Positions 1-10,058 are shown, counted from the first letter of the stretch. The stretch: 64,000 nucleotides of DNA from Mycoplasma sp. (GCA_024244685.1 JAAEOJ010000139.1:172827-236826); one strand, 5' to 3'. A program made the numbers and translations. Notes: generated by a model not told the origin, from the letters alone.

Positions 1-594
1 ATTATATGTAAAGTGTAAATCATAAGTTTCAAATTCGTTATTTATAGTAAACTCAATATTTTTAATTGCCATTAGTTTAATTGTTTTGCCTGAAGGAATA
101 AAAAAAGTTCTTTTATTAAAAGAATTATGTCCTATTAAAGAAATTTTTAAATTTTTTATACCTCAAGTTGAAAAATTTAAAGGTCACATTGTTTTTAGGG
201 TTTTTTCTGGTTTTATATAATTCGAATCAACATAAAAAGACTTAACTAATGAATTTGTAAGTCTAGATCTTTTCGGACCAAAGATATACTTTCTATTAAA
301 TGTTTCTACTGTTCCTTTATTTCCAAAAACTATTTTACTAAAAATATTTTCTGTTTCATTAAATTTTTTAGGCATTAAATTTTCATTTACAACTCAAGTT
401 TTATATACAAATCTAAAATTATTTGTTATTAAATCTCTAATAATAAGTAATCTTGTTACACCGTTTTCTTTTTCATAATCAGTTATTAATTGCGGTTTTA
501 AATTTTCATAATTTACAATAAAACCACCTCATAAAGAAAAGTCCATTTTTTCTTTATATACTTTATACGGTTTTTCAAATATAATTGGTACCAT
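1..594 (-). CDS. Hypothetical protein, 3' end outside window
   Basis: Open from ATG at 594 to the left edge (198 codons seen) with TGA read as Trp. The start is fixed by AAAGGAG seven bases upstream. The protein begins MVPIIFEKPYKVYKEK. It has no signal peptide or membrane segment and is rich in beta-prone, basic stretches. I recognise no domain. A TATTAT-like -10 lies just upstream of the ribosome binding site, and the terminator of the next gene (641-664) separates the two, so this gene is probably its own transcription unit. It could be a phage- or plasmid-like structural protein, but nothing in the visible part decides this. Confidence 0.7.
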
Positions 595-640
595 TTTAAC
601 TCCTTTAATATAATAATGTATAACCATTTTTATAAAAAAA

Positions 641-664
641 ATAAAAAAAAGAGTAATTTACTCT
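641..664 (-). terminator. Rho-independent terminator
   Basis: On the minus strand AGAGTA and TACTCT pair around a three-base loop and are followed by a run of eight T. It lies just after the stop codon of the membrane protein gene at 669. Confidence 0.75.
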
Positions 665-668
665 ATTT

Positions 669-1712
669 TTATTTAATGGATTTATTTGTTTTAATTTTAT
701 TTAATTTGGTTTTATTTATTTTATCAATACTTTCCTTATAATATTGATTTCATAAAAGAATTTTATTATGGAAAAAAATTGAAAAAGCCATAAATAATAA
801 AATACCTATTATTGCAACTGATATTTTTCATATGTCCTTTTTTGATTTTGTAAATTCAGTTACAGGATAAGGATCAACTCAAGTAAAAGCTATAATAACA
901 TAAAATATACCATAAATAATAGGATAAATAGATCCAATACCAAGATATTTATATTCAATAGATTTAGTTGTACGTCCAACCAACGCATAAGTTAATGAAT
1001 AAGTAAATATTGATAAAGGAATAATAGCATGAACTAAAATAGTTGTAATAAATTCAAAATCTCTAACTAAAGGATCATTTGAAAAATTGCTATAAAAACC
1101 TTGTTGAAATAAGGCGGTCCAAAAAACAATTCCAACAACCATATCATAAGCAGTTAATAATGTTAATGTTTCTTGCTTATTAATTCATTTTAAACTTTTT
1201 GGTGAAATACCATTGTACATAAATAATCTAAAACTAAAAATAAGAAATATAATTATTGTTGTTTGTCATGTAAATTGAGTTAAACTTCAAAAAGAATTAG
1301 GGTGTCTTTGAGAACGCATTGATAATTCTACTCAAGTTCTATAAAATTCTGTTTTAATAGGGTTTTTTTCTATTAATTTACTTGTTAATTCATCAACTTG
1401 TGATGGAGTTATTGTATTTAAAAAGTTAATATCTACTACATGACCTTCAACTGTTATTTGATTTATATTTGAATCCGATAAAATTTTAGAAGCATAATCC
1501 TCTCAAAAATGAATATGAGGTTTATTATTGAAAAAACCTACATCCAAAAATACGGATGTAATAATACGTGATGCCAAAGTTAAAAAAACTATTCCTAGAA
1601 TACCCATGATTATTAATTTATTAAACCTATCTCTAAGAGGGTCTGCCTTAACTTGTATATCGTTAATTTTTGTTAAAAATTTATTTTTTTTAATACTATT
1701 TTTTTTACTCAT
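669..1712 (-). CDS. Multi-pass membrane protein, 347 aa
   Basis: A single frame with internal TGA (Trp) codons. The basic N-terminus (MSKKNSIKKNKF) is followed by a first hydrophobic segment at about residues 33-56. A loop of about 60 residues follows, then at least five more hydrophobic segments in the rest of the protein, and a lysine-rich tail. It resembles uncharacterised mycoplasma integral membrane proteins of the DUF1600/Pr6Pr kind in length and layout, but I cannot assign it. It starts 7 bp after the stop of the MarR-like gene. TATAAT at 1719-1724 ends six bases before the ATG and overlaps that stop, so a separate leaderless transcript is likely. A terminator follows. Confidence 0.75.
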
Positions 1713-1718
1713 ATAAAT

Positions 1719-1724
1719 ATTATA
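1719..1724 (-). promoter_or_regulatory. -10 box, leaderless start of membrane protein gene
   Basis: TATAAT on the minus strand ends six bases before the ATG at 1712. There is no Shine-Dalgarno sequence. It overlaps the stop codon of the upstream gene. Confidence 0.5.
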
Positions 1725-2190
1725 TATTCAAAATATAAAACCTTTTAAATTCTTTTAAAATTTTATTTATTCTATATATTTCTTTTTGTAATTTCATTAT
1801 TGATTTTGAAATTGTTTTTTGCGTGCTTTCTAATTCTAAAAAAGTTCTTCAATTACTGTAAAATTGTTTCGTTGGTAATAAAGTTCCATCTTTTAATATT
1901 AATAATATATCTCTCGATATTAATTTATCAATAACTTTTTTTACATTTGGGGCTTGCATATTTAAATAATTAGATAAACCGATAATTGTAATTCTTTCTG
2001 ATCAAATAATGGTTTTTAATAACAATAATTCATTATTACTTAAGTTTAAATATTTTTTTATTTTAGAGTTAAACATGTCATTTATTTTAATTTGTGCATC
2101 AAATTTATGAATTAAATAGTGTAACTTTCAAATTATTTGAGTTTTTTGTTCTATTTCATTACCCATTAAATCTTTATTGTATTTATTCAT
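1720..2190 (-). CDS. MarR-like winged-helix protein, 156 aa
   Basis: The size and layout fit MarR-type regulators. A helical N-terminus (WKLHYLIHKFDAQI) leads to a winged-helix core at about residues 45-105, with the segment ITIIGLSNYLNMQAPNVKKV as helix-turn-helix, then IDKLISRDILLILKDG as recognition-to-wing, and a long helical C-terminus for dimerisation. MarR proteins usually repress neighbouring transport or stress genes, so the adjacent membrane protein gene is the obvious target; that is inference. The start is ATG 2190, with TATAAT ending six bases upstream and no ribosome binding site. The family call is from pattern only; another wHTH family is possible. Confidence 0.65.
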
Positions 2191-2196
2191 ATTTTA

Positions 2197-2202
2197 ATTA
2201 TA
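2197..2202 (-). promoter_or_regulatory. -10 box, leaderless start of MarR-like gene
   Basis: TATAAT on the minus strand, six bases from the ATG at 2190; no Shine-Dalgarno sequence. Confidence 0.5.
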
Positions 2203-2254
2203 TAACTAATATTTTAAAAATTAAAAACCCTTTAAGAGATAAATCTATATTTTT

Positions 2255-3982
2255 TTATTTTAATAAATATTTTATTAGAGAATAAACCATAATCATTGCT
2301 CTAACATCGTTTTCACAATATTTTTTAAGTTTAATTTGCTTGTTTTCTCACTCTTTATCTTTTATTATATTTATAACTCTATTAATTGCTGATTCCATTG
2401 CCATTTGACCATTTTGAATATCTAATTCTGAATATGGTGTAATCATTTTAGCAAAAGGAAAATTTTTTTTGGTAATATATTTTTCTATTAATTTAATTGA
2501 TGACTTACCTTTTAATTGAGGTATTAAAAGTTGTGGTAAACTATTTTTTGAACGAGTTGCAAAAGGAACTTCTAAATCAACTGTATTTTCAATAATATGT
2601 TGAACCATAGAATCACATTCTTTCCATTTGGGATGTTGAACTTCTTGTAAAACTTGAACCATTTCTTTTAATCTTGGATTTTCATATCCTTTATTAAATA
2701 CAACATATGAATCTGCTCCATTAGAATAAATTTGAGTAATTAAATCAGGAAAGTCATTATAATTAAATGTTTTAGGGTCAAAAATGTGATTTAAAACATT
2801 TGTTTCTTTCATATTTTTTGTCTCTATTATTGAAGTTTGAAATGTAGCTTGCTGAAAAGGTAAGTAGTTTTTAATTGTGGGAAAAGGTAAGGAAAATCCT
2901 TCAAAATCATATCAAATAACACGCTTTTGCTCTATTTTATTAATTATCTCTTTTAAAGCTTTTTCATCAGAAATAATAACTTTATTTTTCATTATTTCGC
3001 CAATAATATAAACTTCTCGACTTATTTCTTGTAAGCTTTTACCCTCAATTATTTCTTTATTTGAAATTAGTTTACCGTTAAATCCAGCCATTTCTGGATA
3101 AGAATTTTCTATTAATGCTTTTATATTAGGATTATTCCCAAACATACTTAAATCTTCTTTTGTTGGTCTTCCTTCAAATTTTGCTGTTTTAGCTTCTTTA
3201 ATTTTTCTTAAATAATATTTAAGTGAATCAAATTGAAAAATTTTTCCGCGATTATTTATAGGTAAAGCTCTAGATACAATGTCAAATAAAGAATTTGGTT
3301 CATAAGGAGAACCATTTTTCTTTATTCCATTTCCTGATTTTAATTTTCTTATTCCGATTAAATCACCTATTTCTTTTAAATCCTTTGACTGTCTTGATGT
3401 AGAAGAAGTATTTATTTTAAATGTTTCAAAAAAGGCTATTTCAAAAGCATTGTATTTTTTAGTATCTAAAATAAAATAAGATATTTCTTTTATTTCTATT
3501 CCTGATTTTGTAATTACTTGATAATCAAAATAAGGCTTGATTAAATCAATTCTTTTTGTAGAAGAAGATATTTTTAAATTAGAAATTTTTTGTGTTCTTT
3601 TATCATAAAAAGTTGGAGAAGATAAAGCATCCTCATATTCAAATACAGGATTAAAAATAATATCAACCCCATTATCTCTCATCAATTTTTTTGTTTCAAT
3701 TAATTTATCTTCAATAGATAATCTTATGTCGATCCATTTAACTCTACCGGTTTGTTTAATAAAATCAAAAAAAGATCTTTCAACTTTTTTGAAAGTTCTT
3801 GCTTGAACAGCACTAATTTCAAGAGATAAGTCTAATGTATCAATTGCACTTGGCATTTGAAATTCAAATTGATCATCATCATTTTCATTTTTTGAAATAT
3901 TTAAGTCTTCAATATTATGTCATATAAAATAAGGTTGGCAAGTTAATAGTCTTTTTAAGTGAGTAAATTTAATTTTATCCAT
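2255..3982 (-). CDS. DUF2779 protein with DEDDy-type exonuclease domain, 575 aa
   Basis: One frame through an internal TGA at 2912-2914 (Trp357). The N-terminal half begins FTHLKRLLTCQPYFIWHN, similar to the entry region of Cas4/RecB-type proteins, but I see no complete nuclease motif there. The C-terminal domain is RNase H-like: WYDFEGFSLPFPTIK supplies motif I acids D359 and E361. SYVVFNKGYENPRLKEM matches the motif II region of the DUF2779 family. YCENDVRAM supplies Y555 and D559, as in the YxxxD of DEDDy 3'-5' exonucleases. Such domains degrade or process nucleic acid in the cytoplasm. It lies 26 bp downstream of a PD-(D/E)XK nuclease gene, with its own TATAAT six bases before the ATG. 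The physiological role is unknown. Confidence 0.8.
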
Positions 3983-3988
3983 AATTTA

Positions 3989-3994
3989 ATTATA
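3989..3994 (-). promoter_or_regulatory. -10 box, leaderless start of DUF2779 gene
   Basis: TATAAT on the minus strand, six bases from the ATG at 3982, inside the short gap between the two nuclease genes. Confidence 0.5.
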
Positions 3995-4008
3995 ATAAAT
4001 AAAGTAGT

Positions 4009-4842
4009 TTATAATGACTCTAAATTTATTTTACCTTCAGAATTTCATTTATCGCATAATTTTTCTCATTCAAATTCATCTTTGCATAATAAATATTCAA
4101 TAACTTCTTTATCTCTTCTTTCATCAAATTCTGGTGATAATCCGCTTTGAGTGTGTTTAATATATCACTTTTTAATTTCATCTATATCATCTTCAACTTT
4201 TGCTTTATTTATTTTACCTGGCCATGTTTTTGTACGTCTTTCGGAAATAGGATACATTTCAGGATTTAAGTAATCCTCTTCTTTTAAAAAAGTTGCTACA
4301 ATTGCATAATTAGTTAGTCCCATTAAATATGTATATAATTGAACTTGCTTTTGATAAGCAAGAGGAACACCATATTTAATTCAATTTTCAAGCTTTTTCT
4401 CTCCTGTTGTTTTAACTTCAATAACAATATTTTGTGGTTTAGCCAATCCATCAGGTAAACCTCCGATAATATCATCTTTACCAGCAAAATAATCATAATT
4501 ATATTGTTTTGCATCAAATCCTTCTACTTCTTCAACTTTAGGCTGTTTTGAAATTAGATCTAAAACCTTTGGTTCAATAGCTATTCCAGCTTTAATATAT
4601 TTATCATTAAGAATAGGAACATCAATTCAAGACATTCTTGCAAAAGCTTTGAATGGAGATTTAAATTGATCAGTAACTAAAACATCACCCATTGATGATC
4701 CACCAATTTTCTTAAAACCAAATTTTCCTCATAATGTTTTATTTAATAATTTTTTATGAAAATCAGGTAATAATTTAATTACTTTTTTTTCTAAATCTAA
4801 AGAATATTCTTTACCATTATAAAAATGTCTTTTTAACTTCAT
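4009..4842 (-). CDS. Cas4/YqaJ-like PD-(D/E)XK nuclease, 277 aa
   Basis: The nuclease fold is readable: AGIAIEPKV places E90, GGLPDG places D131, IVIEVKTTGEKK gives E142 and K144, and QKQVQLYTYLMG gives the QxxxY-type motif near residues 166-171. This is the arrangement of lambda exonuclease/YqaJ, RecB and Cas4 nucleases, which cut or resect DNA. Mycoplasma genomes carry a similar family annotated as MAGa7180-type putative nuclease. No Cas gene or CRISPR array is present, so this is not a CRISPR adaptation gene. It sits directly upstream of the DUF2779 exonuclease, and the two probably act on the same substrate. TATAAT ends seven bases before the ATG. Confidence 0.8.
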
Positions 4843-4849
4843 ATATTTT

Positions 4850-4855
4850 ATTATA
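4850..4855 (-). promoter_or_regulatory. -10 box, leaderless start of YqaJ-like nuclease gene
   Basis: TATAAT on the minus strand, seven bases from the ATG at 4842; no Shine-Dalgarno sequence. Confidence 0.5.
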
Positions 4856-4904
4856 CCTAAATAAAAAATACAATTAATCTAAAAAGAATTTATATTTAAT
4901 TTTT

Positions 4905-5867
4905 TTAATATATATTGCTTATTGAATTTAAATTAGAAATAATTTTATCCACTTCTTTTCAATCTTGTGCAATTAAACCAGCGGCTCTAACGTGTCCTCC
5001 GCCTCCATATTTTTCGGCTACTCTAGCGACATTTGGCCCATTAGATCTTAATGAACCTTTAATATAAACTTGTGTTTCAGTTAAAACTTCAATAAATAAA
5101 GCTCAAACATTAAATCCTTCGATATTACCAAGCTTATTAACTTTTGCTTTTATTTGTTTTTTATCTATTCCTAGTTCTTTTAAGTTTTGATTTGTAACCT
5201 TTAAGAAAACACAGCTATCACTAAATTTGATTTGATTAAGTATAAATGCTTCTATTTCTAAATCTTTTACTTCCTTTTTTTTAAATTCATAAAAGAAAGA
5301 ATCCATAGTTTTGTTTTCAATATATTCTAGTAAATAAGCGTATGCTTTTACTGGTCTTGGATCAGCAAGAGAAAATGAAAATTGTCCAGAATCTGTAATT
5401 ATACCTATCATTAAGTGATAAGCTATTTCTTCATCTAATTCTATTTTTAATTTTTTTACTATCTCTAAAGCTTGTAAAGTTGATGCAATTCAATTTGGTT
5501 CACTTCAAAAAGCATTAAATTTATAGTTTGGTTCTGTTGTGTGATGATCAAAACAAGCAGTTTTTCCTGCTTTTAAAAACATTTCTTTTTTTTCAATACG
5601 TTCTAAATTAGAAGTATCACCTACAATAGCTAATCAATTTTCATCAATTTCTTCTGTAAATAAAGCTGATTTTATATTAGAAAATGGTAAATTAGAAGAT
5701 AATTCTTCATAATTTCCAACAACTTTTATTTCTTTAGAAGGAAAACGTTTTTTTAATGCTAATGCTAAACCATAAGAAGAAGATAAAGTATCTCCATCTG
5801 GATTAATATGATGAAATAAAGCAATTTTTTCACTCTCTAAAATTAAATTTAATATTTTTCTTAACAT
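4905..5867 (-). CDS. nrnA: DHH/DHHA1 phosphoesterase, NrnA-like (nanoRNase/pAp phosphatase), 320 aa
   Basis: NrnA-type enzymes remove nucleotides from 2-5 nt RNAs and dephosphorylate 3'-phosphoadenosine 5'-phosphate in the cytoplasm using Mn ions. All key motifs are intact: FHHINPDGDTLSS (DxD metal site), a DTSN segment, FDHHTTEPNY (the DHH motif), and GGGGHVRAAG of the C-terminal DHHA1 substrate-binding domain. The length is normal for the family. It follows ychF on the minus strand but has its own TATAAT six bases before the ATG. A second, degenerate paralogue lies at 15646-16611; this copy is likely the active one. Confidence 0.9.
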
Positions 5868-5873
5868 AAAACA

Positions 5874-5879
5874 ATTATA
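5874..5879 (-). promoter_or_regulatory. -10 box, leaderless start of nrnA-like gene
   Basis: TATAAT on the minus strand, six bases from the ATG at 5867. Confidence 0.5.
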
Positions 5880-5892
5880 TAATAAAAAAACA

Positions 5893-6996
5893 TTAATTAT
5901 TAAATCTAAAATTACAAATATCTCCATCTTTCATTATATATTCTTTTCCTTCTAATCTTGATTTACCGGCTTCTTTAGCTCCTGATTCTCCACCAAATTC
6001 AATATAATCATCATAAGAAATAACCTCAGCTTTAATAAAACCTTTTTCAAAATCAGTATGAATTATCCCAGCACATTCAGGTGCTGTCATACCTTTATTA
6101 TAAGTTCACGCTTTAACTTCTTTTATTCCAGCTGTAAAATAAGTCTCTAATGAAAGAAGTTTAAAAGATGACTTTATCAATCTATCTAAACCAGATTCTT
6201 TAATATTTAAATCTTCTAAAAATAACTTTTTATCTTCATCTTCCATTTGTGATAAATCATGTTCTATTTGTGCTGAGATACCAATTGATTCAGCTCCTTG
6301 CTTTTCTGCTTCTTTTTCTAATAGTTTAAATAAAGGTGAATCATAAGGATTTGAAACATATTCTTCAGCTACGTTTCCAACATAAATAATCGGTTTAAGA
6401 GTCAAAATATTATAACCTTTAACTATTTTAATTTCTTCATCTTCTCACTCTATTTTACGAGCTGGAATTTCTTTTTCAAATGATTCTAATAGTTTTTTAG
6501 CAACATTCATTTCATTAACTAAAGTCTTATCTTTAGTAGCTAAAGCTTTTTTCTCAACTCTTTTTAAAACATTTAAGGCAGTTTCCATATCTGCAAGCAT
6601 TAATTCCATATTAATTATATTCATATCTCTAATTGGATCTACGCTGCCTGAAACATGAGTTATGTTTTCATCTTCAAAACATCTTACAACTTGTATGATT
6701 GCATCTGTATTACGAATATTTGCAAGAAATTTATTTCCTAAACCTTCTCCTTTTGAAGCTCCTTCAACTAAACCAGCAATATCAGTAAATTCAAATGTCG
6801 CTGGTAAAATTCTCTCAGGTTTTACAAATTCTGATAGTTTGTTTAATCTTTTGTCAGGAACATTTACAATTCCTACATTTGGTTCTATTGTAGCAAAAGG
6901 GTAATTTGCCGCCTCTGCTTGTGAGTTTGTTATTGCATTGAATAATGTTGATTTACCAACATTAGGCAATCCTACTATACCTGCTGTTAAAGCCAT
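5893..6996 (-). CDS. ychF: Ribosome-binding ATPase YchF (Obg family), 367 aa
   Basis: YchF is a ribosome- and 50S-associated P-loop protein that prefers ATP to GTP. The P-loop is GLPNVGKST (residues 9-17), switch II lies in [16 protein letters not shown] (from D72), and the nucleotide specificity motif is NVAE (about 208-211), the YchF signature that replaces NKxD. The C-terminal TGS domain covers the last 90 residues ([18 protein letters not shown], then [17 protein letters not shown]). Length is typical. A strong AGGAGG sits seven bases upstream of ATG 6996. The small membrane protein gene lies 9 bp upstream on the same strand. Confidence 0.97.
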
Positions 6997-7005
6997 GTTG
7001 CCTCC

Positions 7006-7266
7006 TTAATATATTTTTTTAATTTCTTCTTGTATTTTAAAACTTAAATATGTTTTTTTTGATTTTATTTTTTCATTTTTTGTTTTTTTTCTTTGTAAAG
7101 GGGATGGGTGCCCTATTTCTTTTGTAATAGGTCTAACAATCAATGAAAGACTTATTATTATTGCTAATGCTGCTAAAAATATAAATGTTGGTATAATAAT
7201 TTTTTTAAAAAATACTTGTTTTTTTGTTTCTATATATTGAGTATCTATATTATTTTGATTTTCCAT
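7006..7266 (-). CDS. Small single-pass membrane protein, 86 aa
   Basis: MENQNNIDTQYIETKKQVFF precedes one hydrophobic segment (about residues 23-48), followed by a basic tail rich in K and R. Nothing identifies a function. The frame could be extended upstream to 7296, but TATAAT at 7273-7278 ends six bases before the ATG at 7266, which fixes this start as leaderless. It runs into ychF with a 9-bp gap and is probably co-transcribed with it. Confidence 0.65.
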   Translation of the reverse strand: MENQNNIDTQYIETKKQVFFKKIIIPTFIFLAALAIIISLSLIVRPITKEIGHPSPLQRKKTKNEKIKSKKTYLSFKIQEEIKKIY

Positions 7267-7272
7267 AAAAAT

Positions 7273-7278
7273 ATTATA
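7273..7278 (-). promoter_or_regulatory. -10 box, leaderless start of 86-aa membrane protein gene
   Basis: TATAAT on the minus strand, six bases from the ATG at 7266; it decides against the longer reading frame. Confidence 0.5.
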
Positions 7279-7397
7279 GCAATTACTAACCAACACTTTG
7301 TAAGTTATTTTTTATTATCTTTTAAAGATATAAAATAGTTCTAATGTAAAATAATATTATACTTAATATATAAAAAGTTTTATTGTAAGGAGATAAT

Positions 7398-7952
7398 ATG
7401 ATGTATAGAAGTTTTAAGCCTGGAATGATAGAAATTATAACTGGTCCAATGTTCGCAGGAAAATCTGAAGAATTAATAAAAAGAATTAAAACTCTTGGTT
7501 TTGCAAAAGTCAAAACTCTTGTTATTAAACCTAAAATTGATATTAGATGAAAAGAAGAGGAAATAGTTTCTCGTGCTGGTACATCTATAGAAACTTTTGT
7601 TGCTAAAAATGTTAAAGAAATTCAAAAAAAGTGAACAGATGATTTTAGTGCAATCGCAATTGATGAAGCACAATTTTTCGAAGAAGATTTAATTCCTTTT
7701 GTTTTAGATTTAGCTAAAAGGGGAGTAAGAGTTATAATATCATGTTTAGATATGGATTTCAAAGGGGAACCTTTTGGTATTGCGCCCACTTTATTATCAG
7801 TAGCAGAATTTGTCACTAAGTTAAAAGCTGTTTGTTTTAGTTGTGGAATGGCAGCATCACTAACCAAAAGAATTATAAGTGATAAAAGAACAATACTTAT
7901 TGGTGATGGAGAATATGAAGCTAGATGTAGACAGTGTCATGAGAAGCCATAA
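7398..7952 (+). CDS. tdk: Thymidine kinase, 184 aa
   Basis: Phosphorylates thymidine to dTMP for nucleotide salvage. Type II TK features are present: P-loop [10 protein letters not shown] (residues 16-25), catalytic DEAQFF (89-94), the lasso region with CFSCG and RCRQCH giving four zinc-ligand cysteines, and a short tail. Two adjacent ATGs occur; the first (7398) has AAGGAG at the best spacing. Three internal TGA codons read as Trp. The gene is flanked by minus-strand genes on both sides, so it is monocistronic. With thyA also present, the organism appears able to make dTMP by both salvage and dUMP methylation. Confidence 0.95.
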
Positions 7953-7982
7953 TTTTTTTTGCAAAAAAAACAATAAAAAAAA

Positions 7983-8059
7983 TGGGGCGCCTGAAGGGAA
8001 TTGAACCCTCGAGTGTCGGTACCACAAACCGATGCGTTAACCACTTCGCCACAAGCGCC
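7983..8059 (-). tRNA. tRNA-His (GTG anticodon)
   Basis: The cloverleaf reads cleanly: acceptor GCGCTTG pairs with CAGGCGC (one G-U), the anticodon loop is TTGTGGT between TCGGT and ACCGA, and the T arm GAGGGTTCAATTCCCTT is intact. An extra G at position -1 faces C73, the identity element of histidine tRNA, and the CCA end is encoded. It lies between tdk and the APH-like gene. Confidence 0.97.
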
Positions 8060-8108
8060 ATTTAATATATTAATGCTTTTTTATTATACATAAATTGAAA
8101 TAATTTTA

Positions 8109-8837
8109 TTAAAGTTTTGTTAATATTTCTTTTAACTTTTTATTTACTTCTAATCTTAATTTATTAGATAAAATACTGTTTTGTTTTTCACATCACATTA
8201 AAGTATGAATTAAAACTAATCTAGTAAAACTAATTAATTTGTTTTTATCAATATTTGTTTCTTTACAGACAAAATTAATGTCTGCATTACTAAATGCAAT
8301 AATAGAAGCAAAATCAATAATCGCAGGTCCTTTTCTTACCCATTCAAAATCAATTAATTTAACATTTTCTTTTATTATTATATTTGTTGGATTAATATCT
8401 CCATGAATTAATACTTTCGGTTCTAATTCATATAGTGAAATTAATGATTTAAATTCTAATATTAATTTTGAATCTATTTTTGTTGATTGTAAATATACAT
8501 TAATACCATGTTCATCAAAATTATGATTGGGCAATTTATGAAATTTTTTAATCTCTTTAATTACTTTTTTTAATTCTTTTTTATTTTCAAAGTTTGGATT
8601 TCTTCCTTCAAAAAATTCTTTTGCGAAATTACCATTTTGCATTTTAAAAATTTTAGTTCCATATAATTTATAAGCTTTTATTTCATTTTCATGATCTATA
8701 TTATTATTTGTAAAATGTACATGAATATTGTCATCTACCAAATAATTTTCATTTGAACTAAATCCACTTTTTAAAAATTTGTATCTTTTAATTTTTCTTT
8801 CTAGAAAATTTTCTATTTTTTGTTTTTTTAAATCCAT
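8109..8837 (-). CDS. APH/choline kinase-family phosphotransferase, 242 aa
   Basis: The kinase C-lobe is clear: LIHGDINPTNIII (the Brenner/HGD catalytic motif, D and N for catalysis and metal) and VKLIDFEWV (the DFG-like metal motif). The N-lobe is short and divergent. In mycoplasmas such proteins are usually annotated as choline or ethanolamine kinase-like, or LicA-like, and would phosphorylate a small alcohol or amino alcohol; the substrate cannot be read from sequence. The gene starts 4 bp downstream of the ThiT-like gene's stop. The two are probably one riboswitch-controlled operon, which raises the possibility of a thiamine kinase role (ThiN/YcfN-type thiamine kinases belong to this same fold). 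Confidence 0.75.
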
Positions 8838-8841
8838 AATA

Positions 8842-9462
8842 TTAAAATCTATTAGCCCCTTCTAAAATCAATAATTTTATTTTATTAACACTTGGTCAAG
8901 CTAATAAGTAAGTAGCCGGAATAATAAAAGACATACCTAATAAGTTTGCAAGAATAGCATATCCTAAAATATATCCTTTTCAAGAATTACCAAAAGCATC
9001 TTGTGCATATCCTCCTCAAAATAATATACCAGCACAAACATGAGAAATAAATTTAAAAAATAAAGCAATTGATAAAGTAATGAAATATGAATGTTTTGGT
9101 TTTAAATATTTATATAATCCAGGGATGAATGATATAGAAAACAATGGTAAAACATAATCCAACATATATTCTCCAAAAATTAATTTTGGGGTTTTCACTC
9201 AGGTTACACCTGATATAAAAGCTTTCGGATTAGTTCAAGCTATTATAAAGACAAATATAGATATTGCAGAACCGGTTTTTCATGGTCCTAACACAAAAGA
9301 ACAAATGATTATTATTATTGGGGTTATTTGAATTTTGATTCCAGGAAGAACATCCATATTTCAAATTCCATTTAAAAATTCTGATGTCAAATACAAAGAA
9401 AGGATAATAGAAATGTGAACTATATCTAAAATTGTAATTTTAAACTTTGCTTTGTTTTTCAT
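8842..9462 (-). CDS. ThiT-like thiamine ECF transporter S component, 206 aa
   Basis: A six-segment integral membrane protein of the length expected for ECF S components. The features IWNMDVLPGIKIQITPIIII, GEYMLDYVLPLF (ThiT proteins carry a similar Y..DY..P stretch near the thiamine site) and SHVCAGILFWGGY are consistent with ThiT. S components bind the vitamin and work with a shared ECF energising module, which is not in this window. The assignment is carried mainly by the TPP riboswitch directly upstream. The SD-like GCAGG eight bases before the ATG lies inside a riboswitch-linked hairpin. The APH-like kinase gene follows by 4 bp. Confidence 0.8.
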
Positions 9463-9465
9463 AAT

Positions 9466-9490
9466 AAAAACCTGCCTTTTAGTCGCAGGA
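9466..9490 (-). promoter_or_regulatory. Riboswitch expression platform hairpin overlapping the RBS
   Basis: On the minus strand CCTGC (9489-9485) and GCAGG (9475-9471) form a stem around nine bases, followed by TTTTT. The right arm ends eight bases before the ThiT-like start codon, so the same hairpin could terminate transcription or hide the ribosome binding site. A second GCAGG at 9576-9572, at the 5' edge of the aptamer, can pair with the same CCTGC arm and release it. Confidence 0.65.
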
Positions 9491-9493
9491 AAA

Positions 9494-9577
9494 AAATCCG
9501 CTCCCGACGCAAGTGTTAACTTAACCGGTTCAAAGAGTATTTCTCAACCTTATTTTAAAAAATAAAGTACCCCTGCT
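9494..9577 (-). promoter_or_regulatory. TPP riboswitch (THI element) aptamer
   Basis: On the minus strand the conserved core is readable in order: AGGGGTAC, a P3 hairpin (CTTTATTTT / AAAATAAGG), GGTTGAGAAATAC (the CTGAGA pyrimidine-sensor motif with one change), TTTGAACC, then ACTTGCGTCGGGAGC (the GCG-GGGA pyrophosphate-sensor half). GGGGTA pairs with TACTCT as P2. TPP aptamers bind thiamine pyrophosphate and usually switch off thiamine uptake or synthesis genes; a ThiT-like transporter follows directly. Confidence 0.9.
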
Positions 9578-9593
9578 TTAATTTAATTATACT

Positions 9594-10058
9594 CTATAAA
9601 ATTTTCATTTCATAAAGAATGAATTCTTTTTGTTTCTTAACTTTTTTGAATCCGCCTTTTTTAAAAAGGGCGTTTCCAGCTTCATTATTGGAGTGAATCT
9701 TTGAATATAATGTATAACCTTTATATCAAGCTGTAGATAGCCTTAATATTTGCATTAAAGCTTCATTACCAACACCCATGCCTCAAAATTTTTGATCTAA
9801 AATAACTTCAGGTTGTATTAGTTTTTTTTCATCATTTTGTATAAACAATGAACCTACACCTGCAAATTCACCATATACTAAAATTGAAAAAATATGACCT
9901 TTTCTAGCTTTTAATAATGAAACTGCTTGTTTTGCTTCAGATTCATTTTGAAACGGTTCTCAATTTAAATATTTTGTCACTTCAGGATTTGAGCCATATT
10001 GAAAAACACCTTTTCAATCAGATTTTTTTAATCTACGAAATTTTAAGTGTTTTGACAT
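9594..10058 (-). CDS. GNAT-family N-acetyltransferase, RimJ/RimL-like, 154 aa
   Basis: Transfers acetyl from acetyl-CoA to an amine, typically a protein N-terminus or small molecule. The CoA-binding signature is QKFWGMGVGNEAL (around residues 88-100), preceded by a beta-4 strand FAGVGSLFIQ and followed by IHSNNEAGNALFKKGGFKKV, the usual GNAT helix and strand 6. The N-terminal NPEVTKYLNWEPF resembles RimJ/RimL-type proteins. The start ATG overlaps the stop of the DUF951 gene by one base (TAATG), so the two are translationally coupled. Confidence 0.85.

Noticed and set aside
4009..4842. Cas4 and CRISPR adaptation
   Set aside because: No cas genes and no regularly spaced repeats were seen anywhere in the window.
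7098..7266. Extended start of the 86-aa membrane protein at 7296
   Set aside because: The longer form would begin upstream of the TATAAT box at 7273-7278, which fits a leaderless start at 7266.
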